A DNA stretch of 64,000 bases from assembly GCF_027947595.1 (NCBI RefSeq), contig NZ_CP116257.1, positions 186,001-250,000 on the forward strand. Direction: 5' to 3'. Under the pieces are notes generated by a model. That model searched no databases and was not told the origin of the DNA. It saw only the letters and a list, made by a program, of their open reading frames with translations. Source of the DNA: Streptomyces lienomycini. Its GTDB lineage: Bacteria; Actinomycetota; Actinomycetes; Streptomycetales; Streptomycetaceae. Of the stretch, positions 56,294 through 64,000 are shown one piece after another. The translations under genes and the position numbers were made by a program. How positions within the stretch are numbered: the stretch's first letter is position 1; each line of letters starts with the position of its first letter.

Positions 56294-57521
56294 GGCGATC
56301 TCTGAACGGACGGGCCTCGTGAGCGAGGCGGCGGAACTGGACGCCGCCGACGGGCTGGCCGCGGTGCGCGCGCGGTTCGTCCTCGACGACGTGACGTACC
56401 TCGACGGCAACTCGTTGGGCGCCCTCCCCGCGCACGTCCCCGCGCGCGTGGAGGACGTCGTACGGCGTCAGTGGGGTGAGCTGCGCATCCGGTCCTGGGA
56501 GGAGAGCGGCTGGTGGACGGCGCCCGAGCGGATCGGCGACCGGATCGCCCCGCTGGTCGGCGCGGCGCCGGGGCAGATCGTGGTGGGCGACTCCACGAGC
56601 GTCAACGTCTTCAAGGCGGTCGTCGCGGCGGTGCGCATGGCGCAGGAGGACGGTGCGGACGGGGGCCCCGTCCGGGACGAGATCCTGGTCGACGCCACCA
56701 CCTTCCCCACGGACGGGTACGTCGCCGAGTCCGCGGCCCGGATGACGGGGTGCGCGCTGCGGCCCGTGAGCCCGGCCGAGGTCCCCGGCGCCCTGGGCGA
56801 CCGCACCGCCGCGGTCCTCCTGAACCACGTCGACTACCGCACGGGCCGGCTGCACGACCTGCCCGCGCTCACGGCCGCCGTGCACGCGGCGGGGGCGTAC
56901 GCCGTCTGGGACCTGTGCCACAGCGCGGGCGCGCTGCCGGTCGGGCTCGACGAGCACGGCGTCGACCTGGCGGTCGGCTGCACCTACAAGTACCTCAACG
57001 GCGGACCCGGCTCACCCGCCTACCTGTACGTCCGCGGCGATCTCCAGCACCGCTTCGACTCCCCGCTACCGGGCTGGAACTCGCACGCCGAGCCCTTCGG
57101 CATGCGGTCCGACTACGCGCCGGCCTCCGGCGCGGCGCGCGGCAGGGTCGGTACGCCGGACATCCTCTCCCTGCTCGCCCTGGAGGCGGCGCTGGACGTG
57201 TGGGACGAGGACGGGGTCTCGGTGACGGCGGTCCGGGCCAAGTCCCTGGCGCTGACCGACTTCTTCCTGCGCTGCGTCGAGGAGTGCGTCCCGGACGGCC
57301 GCGTGGAGTCCGTGACCCCCGCGGCGCACGCCGAGCGGGGCAGCCAGGTCGCGCTGCGCTGCCACGACGCCGGCGAGGTGATGAAGCGGCTGATCGAGCG
57401 CGGGGTGGTCGGGGACTTCCGGGCCCCGGACGTGCTGCGCTTCGGCTTCACCCCGCTGTACGTGGGTTTCGCGGACGTGGAGCGGGCGGCGCGGGTGCTG
57501 GCCGGGACGCTGGCCGGCTGA
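56286..57521 (+). CDS. kynU: Kynureninase
   Basis: 411 residues, PLP-dependent fold type I. Cleaves kynurenine to anthranilate and alanine. YLDGNSLGALPAHVPARVED near the start, VVGDSTSVNVFKAVVA for phosphate binding, AVWDLCHSAGALPV with the PLP Asp, and the lysine motif VGCTYKYLNGGPGSPAYLYV. Coupled to kynA. Downstream lies a hydrolase that may supply the formamidase step. Confidence 0.95.
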   Translation: MSEAISERTGLVSEAAELDAADGLAAVRARFVLDDVTYLDGNSLGALPAHVPARVEDVVRRQWGELRIRSWEESGWWTAPERIGDRIAPLVGAAPGQIVVGDSTSVNVFKAVVAAVRMAQEDGADGGPVRDEILVDATTFPTDGYVAESAARMTGCALRPVSPAEVPGALGDRTAAVLLNHVDYRTGRLHDLPALTAAVHAAGAYAVWDLCHSAGALPVGLDEHGVDLAVGCTYKYLNGGPGSPAYLYVRGDLQHRFDSPLPGWNSHAEPFGMRSDYAPASGAARGRVGTPDILSLLALEAALDVWDEDGVSVTAVRAKSLALTDFFLRCVEECVPDGRVESVTPAAHAERGSQVALRCHDAGEVMKRLIERGVVGDFRAPDVLRFGFTPLYVGFADVERAARVLAGTLAG

Positions 57522-57712
57522 GTCGCGGGCCGGAACAGGGAGGTGGGGGCCGGACGAGTCGCCCGGCCCTCACCGTCCGGTCCTCACCGTCCGGCCCTCA
57601 CCCAGCGTCACATCCCCGTGTCCGTGCACGTCACCGGCCTGATAACGTCCCGCCAACGGCCGATTTCATTCCCCGGGTCCGCCAACACCGTTTCGTCGCT
57701 GAGAGGTTGAGC

Positions 57713-58627
57713 ATGCCGGACGCCGCCGCAGAACCGGGCACCGCTGCCGCGAGGGACGCGGCGGAAGAGAAATCGGCCTTCTCCCACCCGGCGGTCGAGC
57801 CCGACAGCACCGCCGGCTACGGCGACCATCCCGACCAGGTGATCGACTTCCACCTGCCGCGCGGTGCGGTCGGCCCGAGCGAGGCGGCTCCCGTGGTGGT
57901 GGTGCTGCACGGAGGCTCGTGGCGCGCTCCGTACGACCGGCGTCATATCAGCCCGTTCGCCGGCTTCCTGGCCCGCCGCGGCTTCGCCGTGGCCAGTGTG
58001 GAGTACCGGCGCGGCGCGGAAGGTTCTGCTGGCGACGGCGACGGCGACGGTTCGGGGGAGCCCGTCGCGGGGCGCTGGCCCGACACCTTCGACGACGTGG
58101 CCGCCGCGCTGGACGCACTGCCCGACCTGGTCCGGCGGCACCTGCCGGGGGCCGACGCGCGCCGTGTGGTGCTCACCGGCCACTCCGCCGGCGGCCACCT
58201 CGCCCTGTGGGCCGCCGCCCGGCACCTGCTGCCCGCCGACGCCCCGTGGCGGACCGACCGTCCGGCCCTCCTGCGCGGCGTGGTCGCCCTCGCGCCGATC
58301 GCCGACTTCGAGGTCGCCGACAAGCTCGGCGTGTGCGGTGGTGCGGCCCGGCAGTTCCTCGGCGACGGCGATCTGTTCTCCGAACGCCGGCCCTACGCGG
58401 ACCCCGCTCTGCTGCTGCCCACCGGCATCGCGACGACCCTCGTGCAGGGCCGCGCCGACGTGGACGTTCCGCAGGCGGTCGCCGACGCGTACGCCGACGC
58501 GGCGGCGAAGGCGGGGGAGGTGGTGGGCGTGACCCTGCTGGAGGACGTCGGCCACTACCCGCTGATCGACCCGGCGGCGGACGCGTGCGCGGTGGTGGCG
58601 GAGGAGATCGCACAACTGGCTTGGTGA
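57713..58627 (+). CDS. Alpha/beta hydrolase, candidate kynurenine formamidase
   Basis: 304 residues. Oxyanion-hole motif VVVVLHGGSWRAPYD, nucleophile elbow VLTGHSAGGHLALW, later Asp in GRADVDVP and a catalytic His in EDVGHYPLID. This is the esterase/lipase-like family to which KynB-type formamidases of animals and some bacteria belong. Downstream of kynA-kynU it would complete conversion of tryptophan to anthranilate. The assignment rests on context. ATG at 57713 behind GAGAGGTTGAG. Confidence 0.75.
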   Translation: MPDAAAEPGTAAARDAAEEKSAFSHPAVEPDSTAGYGDHPDQVIDFHLPRGAVGPSEAAPVVVVLHGGSWRAPYDRRHISPFAGFLARRGFAVASVEYRRGAEGSAGDGDGDGSGEPVAGRWPDTFDDVAAALDALPDLVRRHLPGADARRVVLTGHSAGGHLALWAAARHLLPADAPWRTDRPALLRGVVALAPIADFEVADKLGVCGGAARQFLGDGDLFSERRPYADPALLLPTGIATTLVQGRADVDVPQAVADAYADAAAKAGEVVGVTLLEDVGHYPLIDPAADACAVVAEEIAQLAW

Positions 58628-58857
58628 GCCGGGGGAGGGAGGGGGTGTTGTAAAAAGCGTGAACACTTCCCCCGATATTGTCCTCGGGCCGCTCAGATGA
58701 GAGGCGGTCGCCCCGCCGTGCGGCGGCACGTCGTACCCGTAATACCTGAGAGCTACCCCGCAGGTGAGTCCCCTGGCGGGACGCGGGTTACCCGGCCCAA
58801 TTCATAACTTCCCTGTCAGACGCGCCCGATGGACGGGCGTGCGGGAGGGGAGAGGCC
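58628..58857. promoter_or_regulatory. Structured leader before secreted hydrolase gene
   Basis: 230 bp, no gene. It contains several short stems (for example GCCCCGCC around 58711 and CCCGCAGG...CCTGGCGGG at 58757-58781), with CCTGAGAG nearby. It looks like a structured RNA leader, but I could not match it to a known riboswitch. Confidence 0.35.
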
Positions 58858-59847
58858 ATGGGGCCCGGGACGACGGTACGTTGGCGGCGGCGCGTGGGCA
58901 GATGGCGCCGCACCGGTTGCGCCGCCCTCATCGCCGGTGCCGTGGTGCTCCCCCTCTCCGGCGCCGCGCGGCCCCAGATCCCCGCCCCGGCCCCCGCCGT
59001 GCTCGCCGCCCCGACGGCCGCCACGCTGGAGAAGACGTACGCCGCCAACCGGGCCAACGCGGCGCAGGCGTCCCGGATGGCCGCGGACCACGGCGACCGC
59101 CACCGCGCGGCGGCGGACCGTTCGATGGCCGACCCCTCCCGCCGTCTCCTCGCCTTCGACGGCCGGGGCGCCGGACTGGCCACCGAGGTCCTCGGCGACC
59201 TGGCGCACGCCGACCGCGTCGCCGTCCTGGTCCCGGGCTCCGACACCGGCCTCGACACCTACGGCCGCTTCCGCGCCGCCGCGCTCGCCCTGCACCGGCA
59301 GCTCGTCGCCGAGGCCCCCGCCGGGACCCGCACCGCCGTCGTGGCCTGGCTGGGCTACACGACGCCGGGCACCGTCAGCACCACGGTCGCCACGACCGGC
59401 CGTGCCGACCTGGCCGCCCCCGAGCTGCGCGACCTCGTCGACGACCTGCGCCGGATCACCGGGCCCGACACCCGTCTCGCCCTCCTCTGCCACTCCTACG
59501 GCTCGGTCGTCTGCGCCCGCGCCGCCGACGGCCTGGACGTCAGCGACATCGCCCTGGTCGGCAGCCCCGGCACGGGTGCCGACACGGCCGCCGGCCTGCA
59601 CACCGACGCCCGGATATGGGCGGGGCGGGGAGCCGACGACTGGGTGGAGCACGTGCCGCACCTCAGCGCCGACCTGTTCGGCACCACCCTCGGCTTCGGC
59701 ACCGATCCGACCAGCCCGGGCTTCGGCGCACGGGTCTTCGACACCGGCGACGGCGGCCACAGCGACTACTTCGACCCCGGATCCCCCTCCCTGACCAACC
59801 TGGCCCGGATCGCCCTGGGCGAGACCACCGAGGTGACCCATGACTGA
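58858..59847 (+). CDS. Secreted alpha/beta hydrolase (DUF1023)
   Basis: 329 residues. Tat/Sec-type signal (RWRRTGCAALIAGAVVLPLS), a helical spacer, then the DUF1023 hydrolase domain: VAVLVPGSDTGLDTYGRFRA and nucleophile elbow ALLCHSYGSVVCAR, with a late His in GGHSDYFD. Substrate unknown. Its stop overlaps the acyltransferase start (59840) by 8 bp. Confidence 0.85.
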   Translation: MGPGTTVRWRRRVGRWRRTGCAALIAGAVVLPLSGAARPQIPAPAPAVLAAPTAATLEKTYAANRANAAQASRMAADHGDRHRAAADRSMADPSRRLLAFDGRGAGLATEVLGDLAHADRVAVLVPGSDTGLDTYGRFRAAALALHRQLVAEAPAGTRTAVVAWLGYTTPGTVSTTVATTGRADLAAPELRDLVDDLRRITGPDTRLALLCHSYGSVVCARAADGLDVSDIALVGSPGTGADTAAGLHTDARIWAGRGADDWVEHVPHLSADLFGTTLGFGTDPTSPGFGARVFDTGDGGHSDYFDPGSPSLTNLARIALGETTEVTHD

Positions 59848-61045
59848 CCTGGCCCCCGCGCCCCCGCGCAGCCCCCTGCGCGAGGCCGCCGCCCGCATCG
59901 ACGCGGCCACCCCCGAGGACCGGGACCGGGCCGTCGACGCCCTGCGCGCCCTCGCCATCCTCGGGGTCGTCCTCGGGCACTGGCTGGTGACCGCCCTGGT
60001 CGCCGACGGCAACACCCTGCACGCGGCCAGCCCGCTGGGGGACATGCCCCGGCTGGCCCCGGTCTCCTGGGCCCTCCAGACCCTCGCCGTGTTCTTCCTG
60101 GTCGGCGGTCATGCAGCCACCCGCGGATACGCTTCGGCCCGCGCCCGGGGCGACTCCTACGCCCGCTGGCTGACCGCCCGGCTGTCCCGGCTGTTCCGAC
60201 CGGTCCTGGCCGTCCTCGGACTGTGGACGGCGACGGCGACTCTGCTGCTCCTGACGGGCGCGGAGTTCGTCACCGTGCACACGCTGGTGAAGCTGGCGCT
60301 GTCACCGATGTGGTTCCTGCTGGTCTTCGCCGCACTGACCGCGGCGACACCCTTGCTGGCCCGGCTGCACCCGCTGTGGCCGCTGGTCGTCGTCCTCCAC
60401 ATAGACCTCCTGCGCTTCGGGTTCGGCGCCCCGTCCTGGCTCGGCTGGATCAACCTGGCCGCCGGCTGGCTCGTCCCCTACTCCCTCGGTGCCGCCTGGA
60501 CCCGTGGCGAGCTGGAGCACCGCCGCACGGGCTGGCTCCTGCTCGCCGGGGGCACGGCGGCGACCGCGGCGCTCGTCGCCTGGGCGGGCTACCCGGCGTC
60601 GATGGTCGGTGTCCCCGGCGCGTCGGTGTCGAACCTCAACCCGCCCACCCTGGCCGCCGTCACCTTCGGCCTGGCACAGTGCGGCCTCGCCCTGCTGCTG
60701 CGCGAGCGGCTGCGCCGTGCGATGCGGCGCCCCGTGGCCTGGGCCGCGGTCGCGGTGGTCAACCTCTCGGCGATGACGATCTTCCTCTGGCACCAGACCG
60801 CGCTGATGGCGACCACGGCCACCGGTCTCCTCGCGGGGCGGCTGCCCGGCCTGCACACGCGCCCCGACGATCTGGGCTGGGTCGCGGTACGGCTCGCCTG
60901 GCTCCCGGTGTTCGCGCTGGTCCTGACCGGCTGCTGGGCAGCCTTCCGCTCCTGCGAGCGCGGCCGCGGGCGTCGCCCCTCTCGGGTCGTGCGCACGCAT
61001 CGTCCACAGGGCCGGACGAGTACGGCGGGTGCACGTCATGTCTAG
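59840..61045 (+). CDS. Acyltransferase family 3 membrane protein
   Basis: 401 residues with about ten transmembrane helices. RAVDALRALAILGVVLGHWL is the Acyl_transf_3 signature with the catalytic His; FFLVGGHAATRGYASARARG is the R-x10-H-like region. It transfers acyl groups to extracytoplasmic carbohydrate or lipid acceptors. The stop overlaps the next gene by 8 bp if that starts at 61038. Confidence 0.88.
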   Translation: MTDLAPAPPRSPLREAAARIDAATPEDRDRAVDALRALAILGVVLGHWLVTALVADGNTLHAASPLGDMPRLAPVSWALQTLAVFFLVGGHAATRGYASARARGDSYARWLTARLSRLFRPVLAVLGLWTATATLLLLTGAEFVTVHTLVKLALSPMWFLLVFAALTAATPLLARLHPLWPLVVVLHIDLLRFGFGAPSWLGWINLAAGWLVPYSLGAAWTRGELEHRRTGWLLLAGGTAATAALVAWAGYPASMVGVPGASVSNLNPPTLAAVTFGLAQCGLALLLRERLRRAMRRPVAWAAVAVVNLSAMTIFLWHQTALMATTATGLLAGRLPGLHTRPDDLGWVAVRLAWLPVFALVLTGCWAAFRSCERGRGRRPSRVVRTHRPQGRTSTAGARHV

Positions 61046-62498
61046 GCTGGCTCCCGTGACGCGATGGGGGAAACGGCAGTGGGCCCGGTCACGGGTCCGG
61101 GCCGGGCACGTGATGCGCGTGCTGCACGACGACCTGTGGACCTGGCGGGCGGACCCGCTGCCGCCGTCGGTGTGGCTGCGCTGGTTCCCGCACGGGATCG
61201 TCCTCCTCGCCGCACTCGGTGTGCTGCTCGGAGACGCCGCCCAACTCGGGGACAACGGCGGGGTCGAACCGGGGTTCGCCTTCCTCCTCGCCGTCGCCCA
61301 GGCGGGCGCGATGGCGCTTGCGTTGTGGCGACCGGTCGCGGCGTGGTGGCTGTCGATGGCGGGCATGCTGGTGGGGGCCTTCGCCGTGCGGGCCGAGATG
61401 GTCCCGGGCGGCTACGAGTTCACCTGGCCGTGGACGGCCGCCGGGCTCATCGGACACCTCTTCGTGTTGCTCCTGCTCGCCCTGCGGGTGCGTACGCGCG
61501 TGTCCCTGGAGGCGCTGGCCCTGACCGCGCTCACCACCTACCTGGTGCAGGGCGTGGTGGGCGCGCCGAACTACCTCCCGACCGGTCAGCTCGCCGTCAT
61601 CCTGTTCACGGTCGTCGTCGTCCTCGGCATCGCCCTGCGAGGCCGCCGGGAGGCCCGCACGGAACTCGCCGAGCAGACGTCCCTCACCGCCGAGGAGAGA
61701 GCCCGGCGCACCCTGCTGGAGGAGCGCGGCCGCATCGCACGCGAGCTGCACGACGTGGTCGCCCACCACATGTCGGTGATCTCCATCCAGGCCCAGGTCG
61801 CTCCCCTCCTCGTCGAGAACCCGCCGGACGAGCTGAAGGAAAACCTCGCCGGCATCCGGCAGAACGCGCTGGAGGCCCTCACCGAGCTGCGCCGGGTGCT
61901 GGGCGTACTGCGTTCCGAGCACCCGGACGTGCTGGAAGCGGCCGCGGGGGCCGAGGCGGCTCCGCACGCCCCGCAGCCCACGCTCGACCGGCTCGACGCG
62001 CTGGTGGAGAACACCCGGGCCGCAGGGCTGACCGTCACCACCGGCACGAGCGGGACACGCAGACCACTGCCGCCGGGAGTGGAGCTGTCGGCGTACCGGA
62101 TCGTGCAGGAGGCGCTCAGCAACGTGCTGCGGCACGCGCCGGGCGCCAGTGCCCGGGTCCACCTCACCCACCTTCCGATCGGGCTGCGGGTGGAGGTCTC
62201 CAACACCCGCCCGACGCGCGCCCCGGCGCCCTCCCAGGGGGCGGGGCACGGGCTGCTCGGCATGCGGGAGCGGGTGGCGATGCTCGACGGCACGCTGACG
62301 GCCCACCCGATGCCGGACGGCGGCTACCAGGTGGCGGCGTTCCTGCCGTCCGACGGCCCCGACCTGCCCGCCGGGCTCTTCACCGGCCCTTCGGACCCTT
62401 CCCACCCTTCCGGTCCCGCCGACGCTTCCACGGCGCCCTTCACCGACCCGTCCACCGCCCCACCCACCGCCCCTTCCACCGAGGACGACACCCGATGA
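61038..62498 (+). CDS. NarL-type sensor histidine kinase
   Basis: About 486 residues. Five transmembrane helices (HGIVLLAALGVLLGDAA and onward), HisKA_3 with [21 protein letters not shown] box QEALSNVLRHAPGASARVHL, and G box GLLGMRERVAMLDG. A Pro/Ser/Thr-rich tail. Start chosen at the ATG 61038; a GTG at 61056 is possible. ATGA overlap with its response regulator. Confidence 0.9.
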   Translation: MSRLAPVTRWGKRQWARSRVRAGHVMRVLHDDLWTWRADPLPPSVWLRWFPHGIVLLAALGVLLGDAAQLGDNGGVEPGFAFLLAVAQAGAMALALWRPVAAWWLSMAGMLVGAFAVRAEMVPGGYEFTWPWTAAGLIGHLFVLLLLALRVRTRVSLEALALTALTTYLVQGVVGAPNYLPTGQLAVILFTVVVVLGIALRGRREARTELAEQTSLTAEERARRTLLEERGRIARELHDVVAHHMSVISIQAQVAPLLVENPPDELKENLAGIRQNALEALTELRRVLGVLRSEHPDVLEAAAGAEAAPHAPQPTLDRLDALVENTRAAGLTVTTGTSGTRRPLPPGVELSAYRIVQEALSNVLRHAPGASARVHLTHLPIGLRVEVSNTRPTRAPAPSQGAGHGLLGMRERVAMLDGTLTAHPMPDGGYQVAAFLPSDGPDLPAGLFTGPSDPSHPSGPADASTAPFTDPSTAPPTAPSTEDDTR

Positions 62499-63181
62499 CG
62501 ACCAGCAGCAACGGCCGCGTGATCCGCGTGCTGATCGCCGACGACCAGCAGATGGTCCGGCAGGGTTTCAGCGTGCTGCTCAACACCCAGCCCGACATCG
62601 AGGTGATCGGGCAGGCGGTGGACGGCCTGGACGCCGTGGCCAAGGTCGCCGAGCTGGCGCCGGAGGTCGTCCTGATGGACATCCGCATGCCGGAGCTGGG
62701 CGGTATCGAGGCCACCCGGCGCATCACCGACAAGACCCCGGAGGTGAGAGTGCTGGTGCTGACCACCTTCGACCTCGACGAGTACGTGTACGAGGCGCTG
62801 CGGGCCGGGGCCTCCGGTTTCCTACTGAAGGACGCGTCCGCCGACCAGCTCGCCGAGGCGGTCCGGGTCGTGGCCGCCGGTGACGCCCTGCTCGCGCCGG
62901 GGATCACGCGGCGGCTGATCGCCGAGTTCTCCCGGCTGGGCGACCGCCCGCGCGCCCCGCTGAAGGCCCGCGTCGGCGAGCTGACCGAACGGGAGACGGA
63001 GGTGCTCGCCCTGATCGCGCAGGGCCTGTCCAACGCGGAGATCGCGCAGCGCCTGGTGGTCGCCGAGCAGACGGTGAAGACCCATGTGGGCCGGATCCTG
63101 GTTAAGCTCGGCCTCAGGGACCGGACGCAGGCGGCGGTGTTCGCGTGGGAGTCGGGGCTGGTGCGCCCCTCGGGCTACTGA
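62495..63181 (+). CDS. NarL/FixJ-family response regulator
   Basis: 228 residues. RVLIADDQQMVRQGFSVLLN, phospho-acceptor in [33 protein letters not shown]; LuxR helix-turn-helix ELTERETEVLALIAQGLSNA then AEQTVKTHVGRILVKLGLRD. Paired with the kinase upstream. Closely similar to the regulator at 48938. Confidence 0.93.
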   Translation: MTTSSNGRVIRVLIADDQQMVRQGFSVLLNTQPDIEVIGQAVDGLDAVAKVAELAPEVVLMDIRMPELGGIEATRRITDKTPEVRVLVLTTFDLDEYVYEALRAGASGFLLKDASADQLAEAVRVVAAGDALLAPGITRRLIAEFSRLGDRPRAPLKARVGELTERETEVLALIAQGLSNAEIAQRLVVAEQTVKTHVGRILVKLGLRDRTQAAVFAWESGLVRPSGY

Positions 63182-63275
63182 GGAGCGACGCGCAGTGGCC
63201 CCCGTAGTACTTGAGACGGATGCCGGAGAACCCCTCTCCACGGGGACGACCGGCCACTCCCGGTCGGCCTACCGT

Positions 63276-64000
63276 GTGAGCGTGACCGAGACGACTCACC
63301 AGCAGCACGAGGGCGGGACCCGCAGCCAGGAGTACCGGCTGGTCCGGACGTCCCTGTGGGGACTGCGCCAGGACCTGTTCCACGACCCCTTCGCCTACCG
63401 CGTCCTGCCGCCCCGGCACACGGACGGCCCCGTCGTCCGCCGGCTGCCCGGCCGGCTGCGCTCGGACGCGCGGTACCTCCCGCACGCGGTGGTCGGAGCG
63501 ACCGCGTTCATCGCCTTCGTCGTCGGCACGTTCTCGGGCGACCTGCCCGGCGGTGACGCCCCGGCCCTGCTGACCGGCATCCTGTGCGCCCTCCCGGTGC
63601 TCGCCACGCTGGTGCGGCCGATCGGCGCGTTCTGGATGTCCGTCGCCGTGACCCCGCTGGTCGCGCTCATCAACGGCTCCGGGTGGGACTGGCCGTGGAT
63701 ACCTGGCGCGTTCGTCTGCCACCTCACCGTGCTGATCGTCGTGGCGCTGCGCACCCGGCCCCGCACCGCCGTCTGGATGTGGGCCCTGACGTTCGCCTAT
63801 GCCTTCCTCTCGGACGCCTTCTTCGGCGGGTCGTACTCCTACACGAACAGCGCGCCCATGACGGTGACGTCCGCGTTCGCCCTGCTCGTGGTCTGTCTCT
63901 GGCACATACGACAGACCGCCCGCAAGGAGGTGACCGCCCAGCAGACGGTCACGGCGCACGAACGCTCCCGCCGCACCCTGCTCGAGGAGCGCACCACCAT
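63276..64000 (+). CDS. Sensor histidine kinase, N-terminal part (cut by window edge)
   Basis: About 241 codons visible. Several transmembrane helices (AVVGATAFIAFVVGTFSG, ALLTGILCALPVLATLVRPI, TVLIVVALRTRP, AFALLVVCLWHIRQTARKEV), then RSRRTLLEERTT, which in the preceding kinase leads straight into the phospho-acceptor helix. So this is a third NarL-type kinase whose catalytic part lies beyond 64000. GTG at 63276; another GTG at 63282. Confidence 0.85.
   Translation, partial: MSVTETTHQQHEGGTRSQEYRLVRTSLWGLRQDLFHDPFAYRVLPPRHTDGPVVRRLPGRLRSDARYLPHAVVGATAFIAFVVGTFSGDLPGGDAPALLTGILCALPVLATLVRPIGAFWMSVAVTPLVALINGSGWDWPWIPGAFVCHLTVLIVVALRTRPRTAVWMWALTFAYAFLSDAFFGGSYSYTNSAPMTVTSAFALLVVCLWHIRQTARKEVTAQQTVTAHERSRRTLLEERTT

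Noticed and set aside
58628..58857. c-di-AMP, TPP, glycine or cobalamin riboswitch
   Set aside because: Individual words resemble parts of these (CTGAGAG, CCTGGCGGG), but the ordered set of conserved elements is not present.

Overview
The window is chromosomal DNA from a Streptomyces or very close relative. The evidence is the very high GC content, strong G/C preference at third codon positions, frequent GTG starts, ATGA/GTGA overlaps, the dnaK-grpE-dnaJ-hspR operon with HspR (HAIR) operators, a second HAIR site in front of clpB, and families typical of the genus (DUF3151, DUF2617, DUF1707, DUF5994, YbjN-like, paired NarL-type two-component systems).

Layout. (1) 1-5,910, minus strand: the 5' part of a fatty acid desaturase running off the left edge, a DUF5994-like gene, a PAS/GAF/SpoIIE-type phosphatase, a palindrome-rich non-coding stretch, then a small protein with an internal duplication and its XRE/TPR regulator. 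(2) 6,078-9,434, plus strand: four overlapping small genes, then a compact RiPP-like cassette made of a 38-residue peptide, a strong hairpin, an asparagine-synthetase-like enzyme without the glutaminase cysteine, and a SAM methyltransferase. I cannot place this cassette in a named RiPP class. (3) 9,449-16,291: the core of an integrative mobilizable element, with relaxase, MobC, an iteron-rich non-coding region, a helicase loader, a replisome organiser with internal iterons, an XRE repressor, an excisionase-like protein and a tyrosine integrase. (4) 16,490-19,617: cargo with a GNAT-PIN fusion coupled to an ASCH gene, and a frameshifted DUF1707 gene. It ends near an 11-bp tandem repeat and tRNA-Gly(CCC), the probable attachment side. 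I found no second copy of the tRNA 3' end, so the left end of the element is unresolved.

(5) 20,281-33,972: core genes dcd, a phosphoribosyltransferase, a Yip1-like protein, an FG-GAP lipoprotein (frameshifted), an Fe-S oxidoreductase, a WecA/TagO-like membrane transferase ending in an 18-bp minisatellite, dnaK-grpE-dnaJ-hspR and an orphan sugar-binding lipoprotein. (6) 34,123-37,789: three paralogous LuxR regulators next to a secreted small peptide with a duplicated DSTWG motif and a degenerate Rieske-like protein, a candidate peptide-signalling locus. (7) 38,104-64,000: clpB, an aminotransferase, DUF2617, a spermidine-synthase-like membrane protein (frameshifted), a two-component pair, an SRPBCC protein, an aldose epimerase, pyrE, fba, an MFS exporter, DUF3151, a tryptophan-to-anthranilate set (kynA, kynU, formamidase-like hydrolase), a secreted hydrolase, an acyltransferase, a second two-component pair, and a third sensor gene cut by the right edge.

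Sequence quality: six reading-frame breaks in five genes can each be repaired by adding one G or C, usually in a short G/C run. Sequencing deletions explain this more simply than six pseudogene events. The apparent in-frame joining of the spermidine-synthase-like gene to the downstream histidine kinase is a by-product of this.
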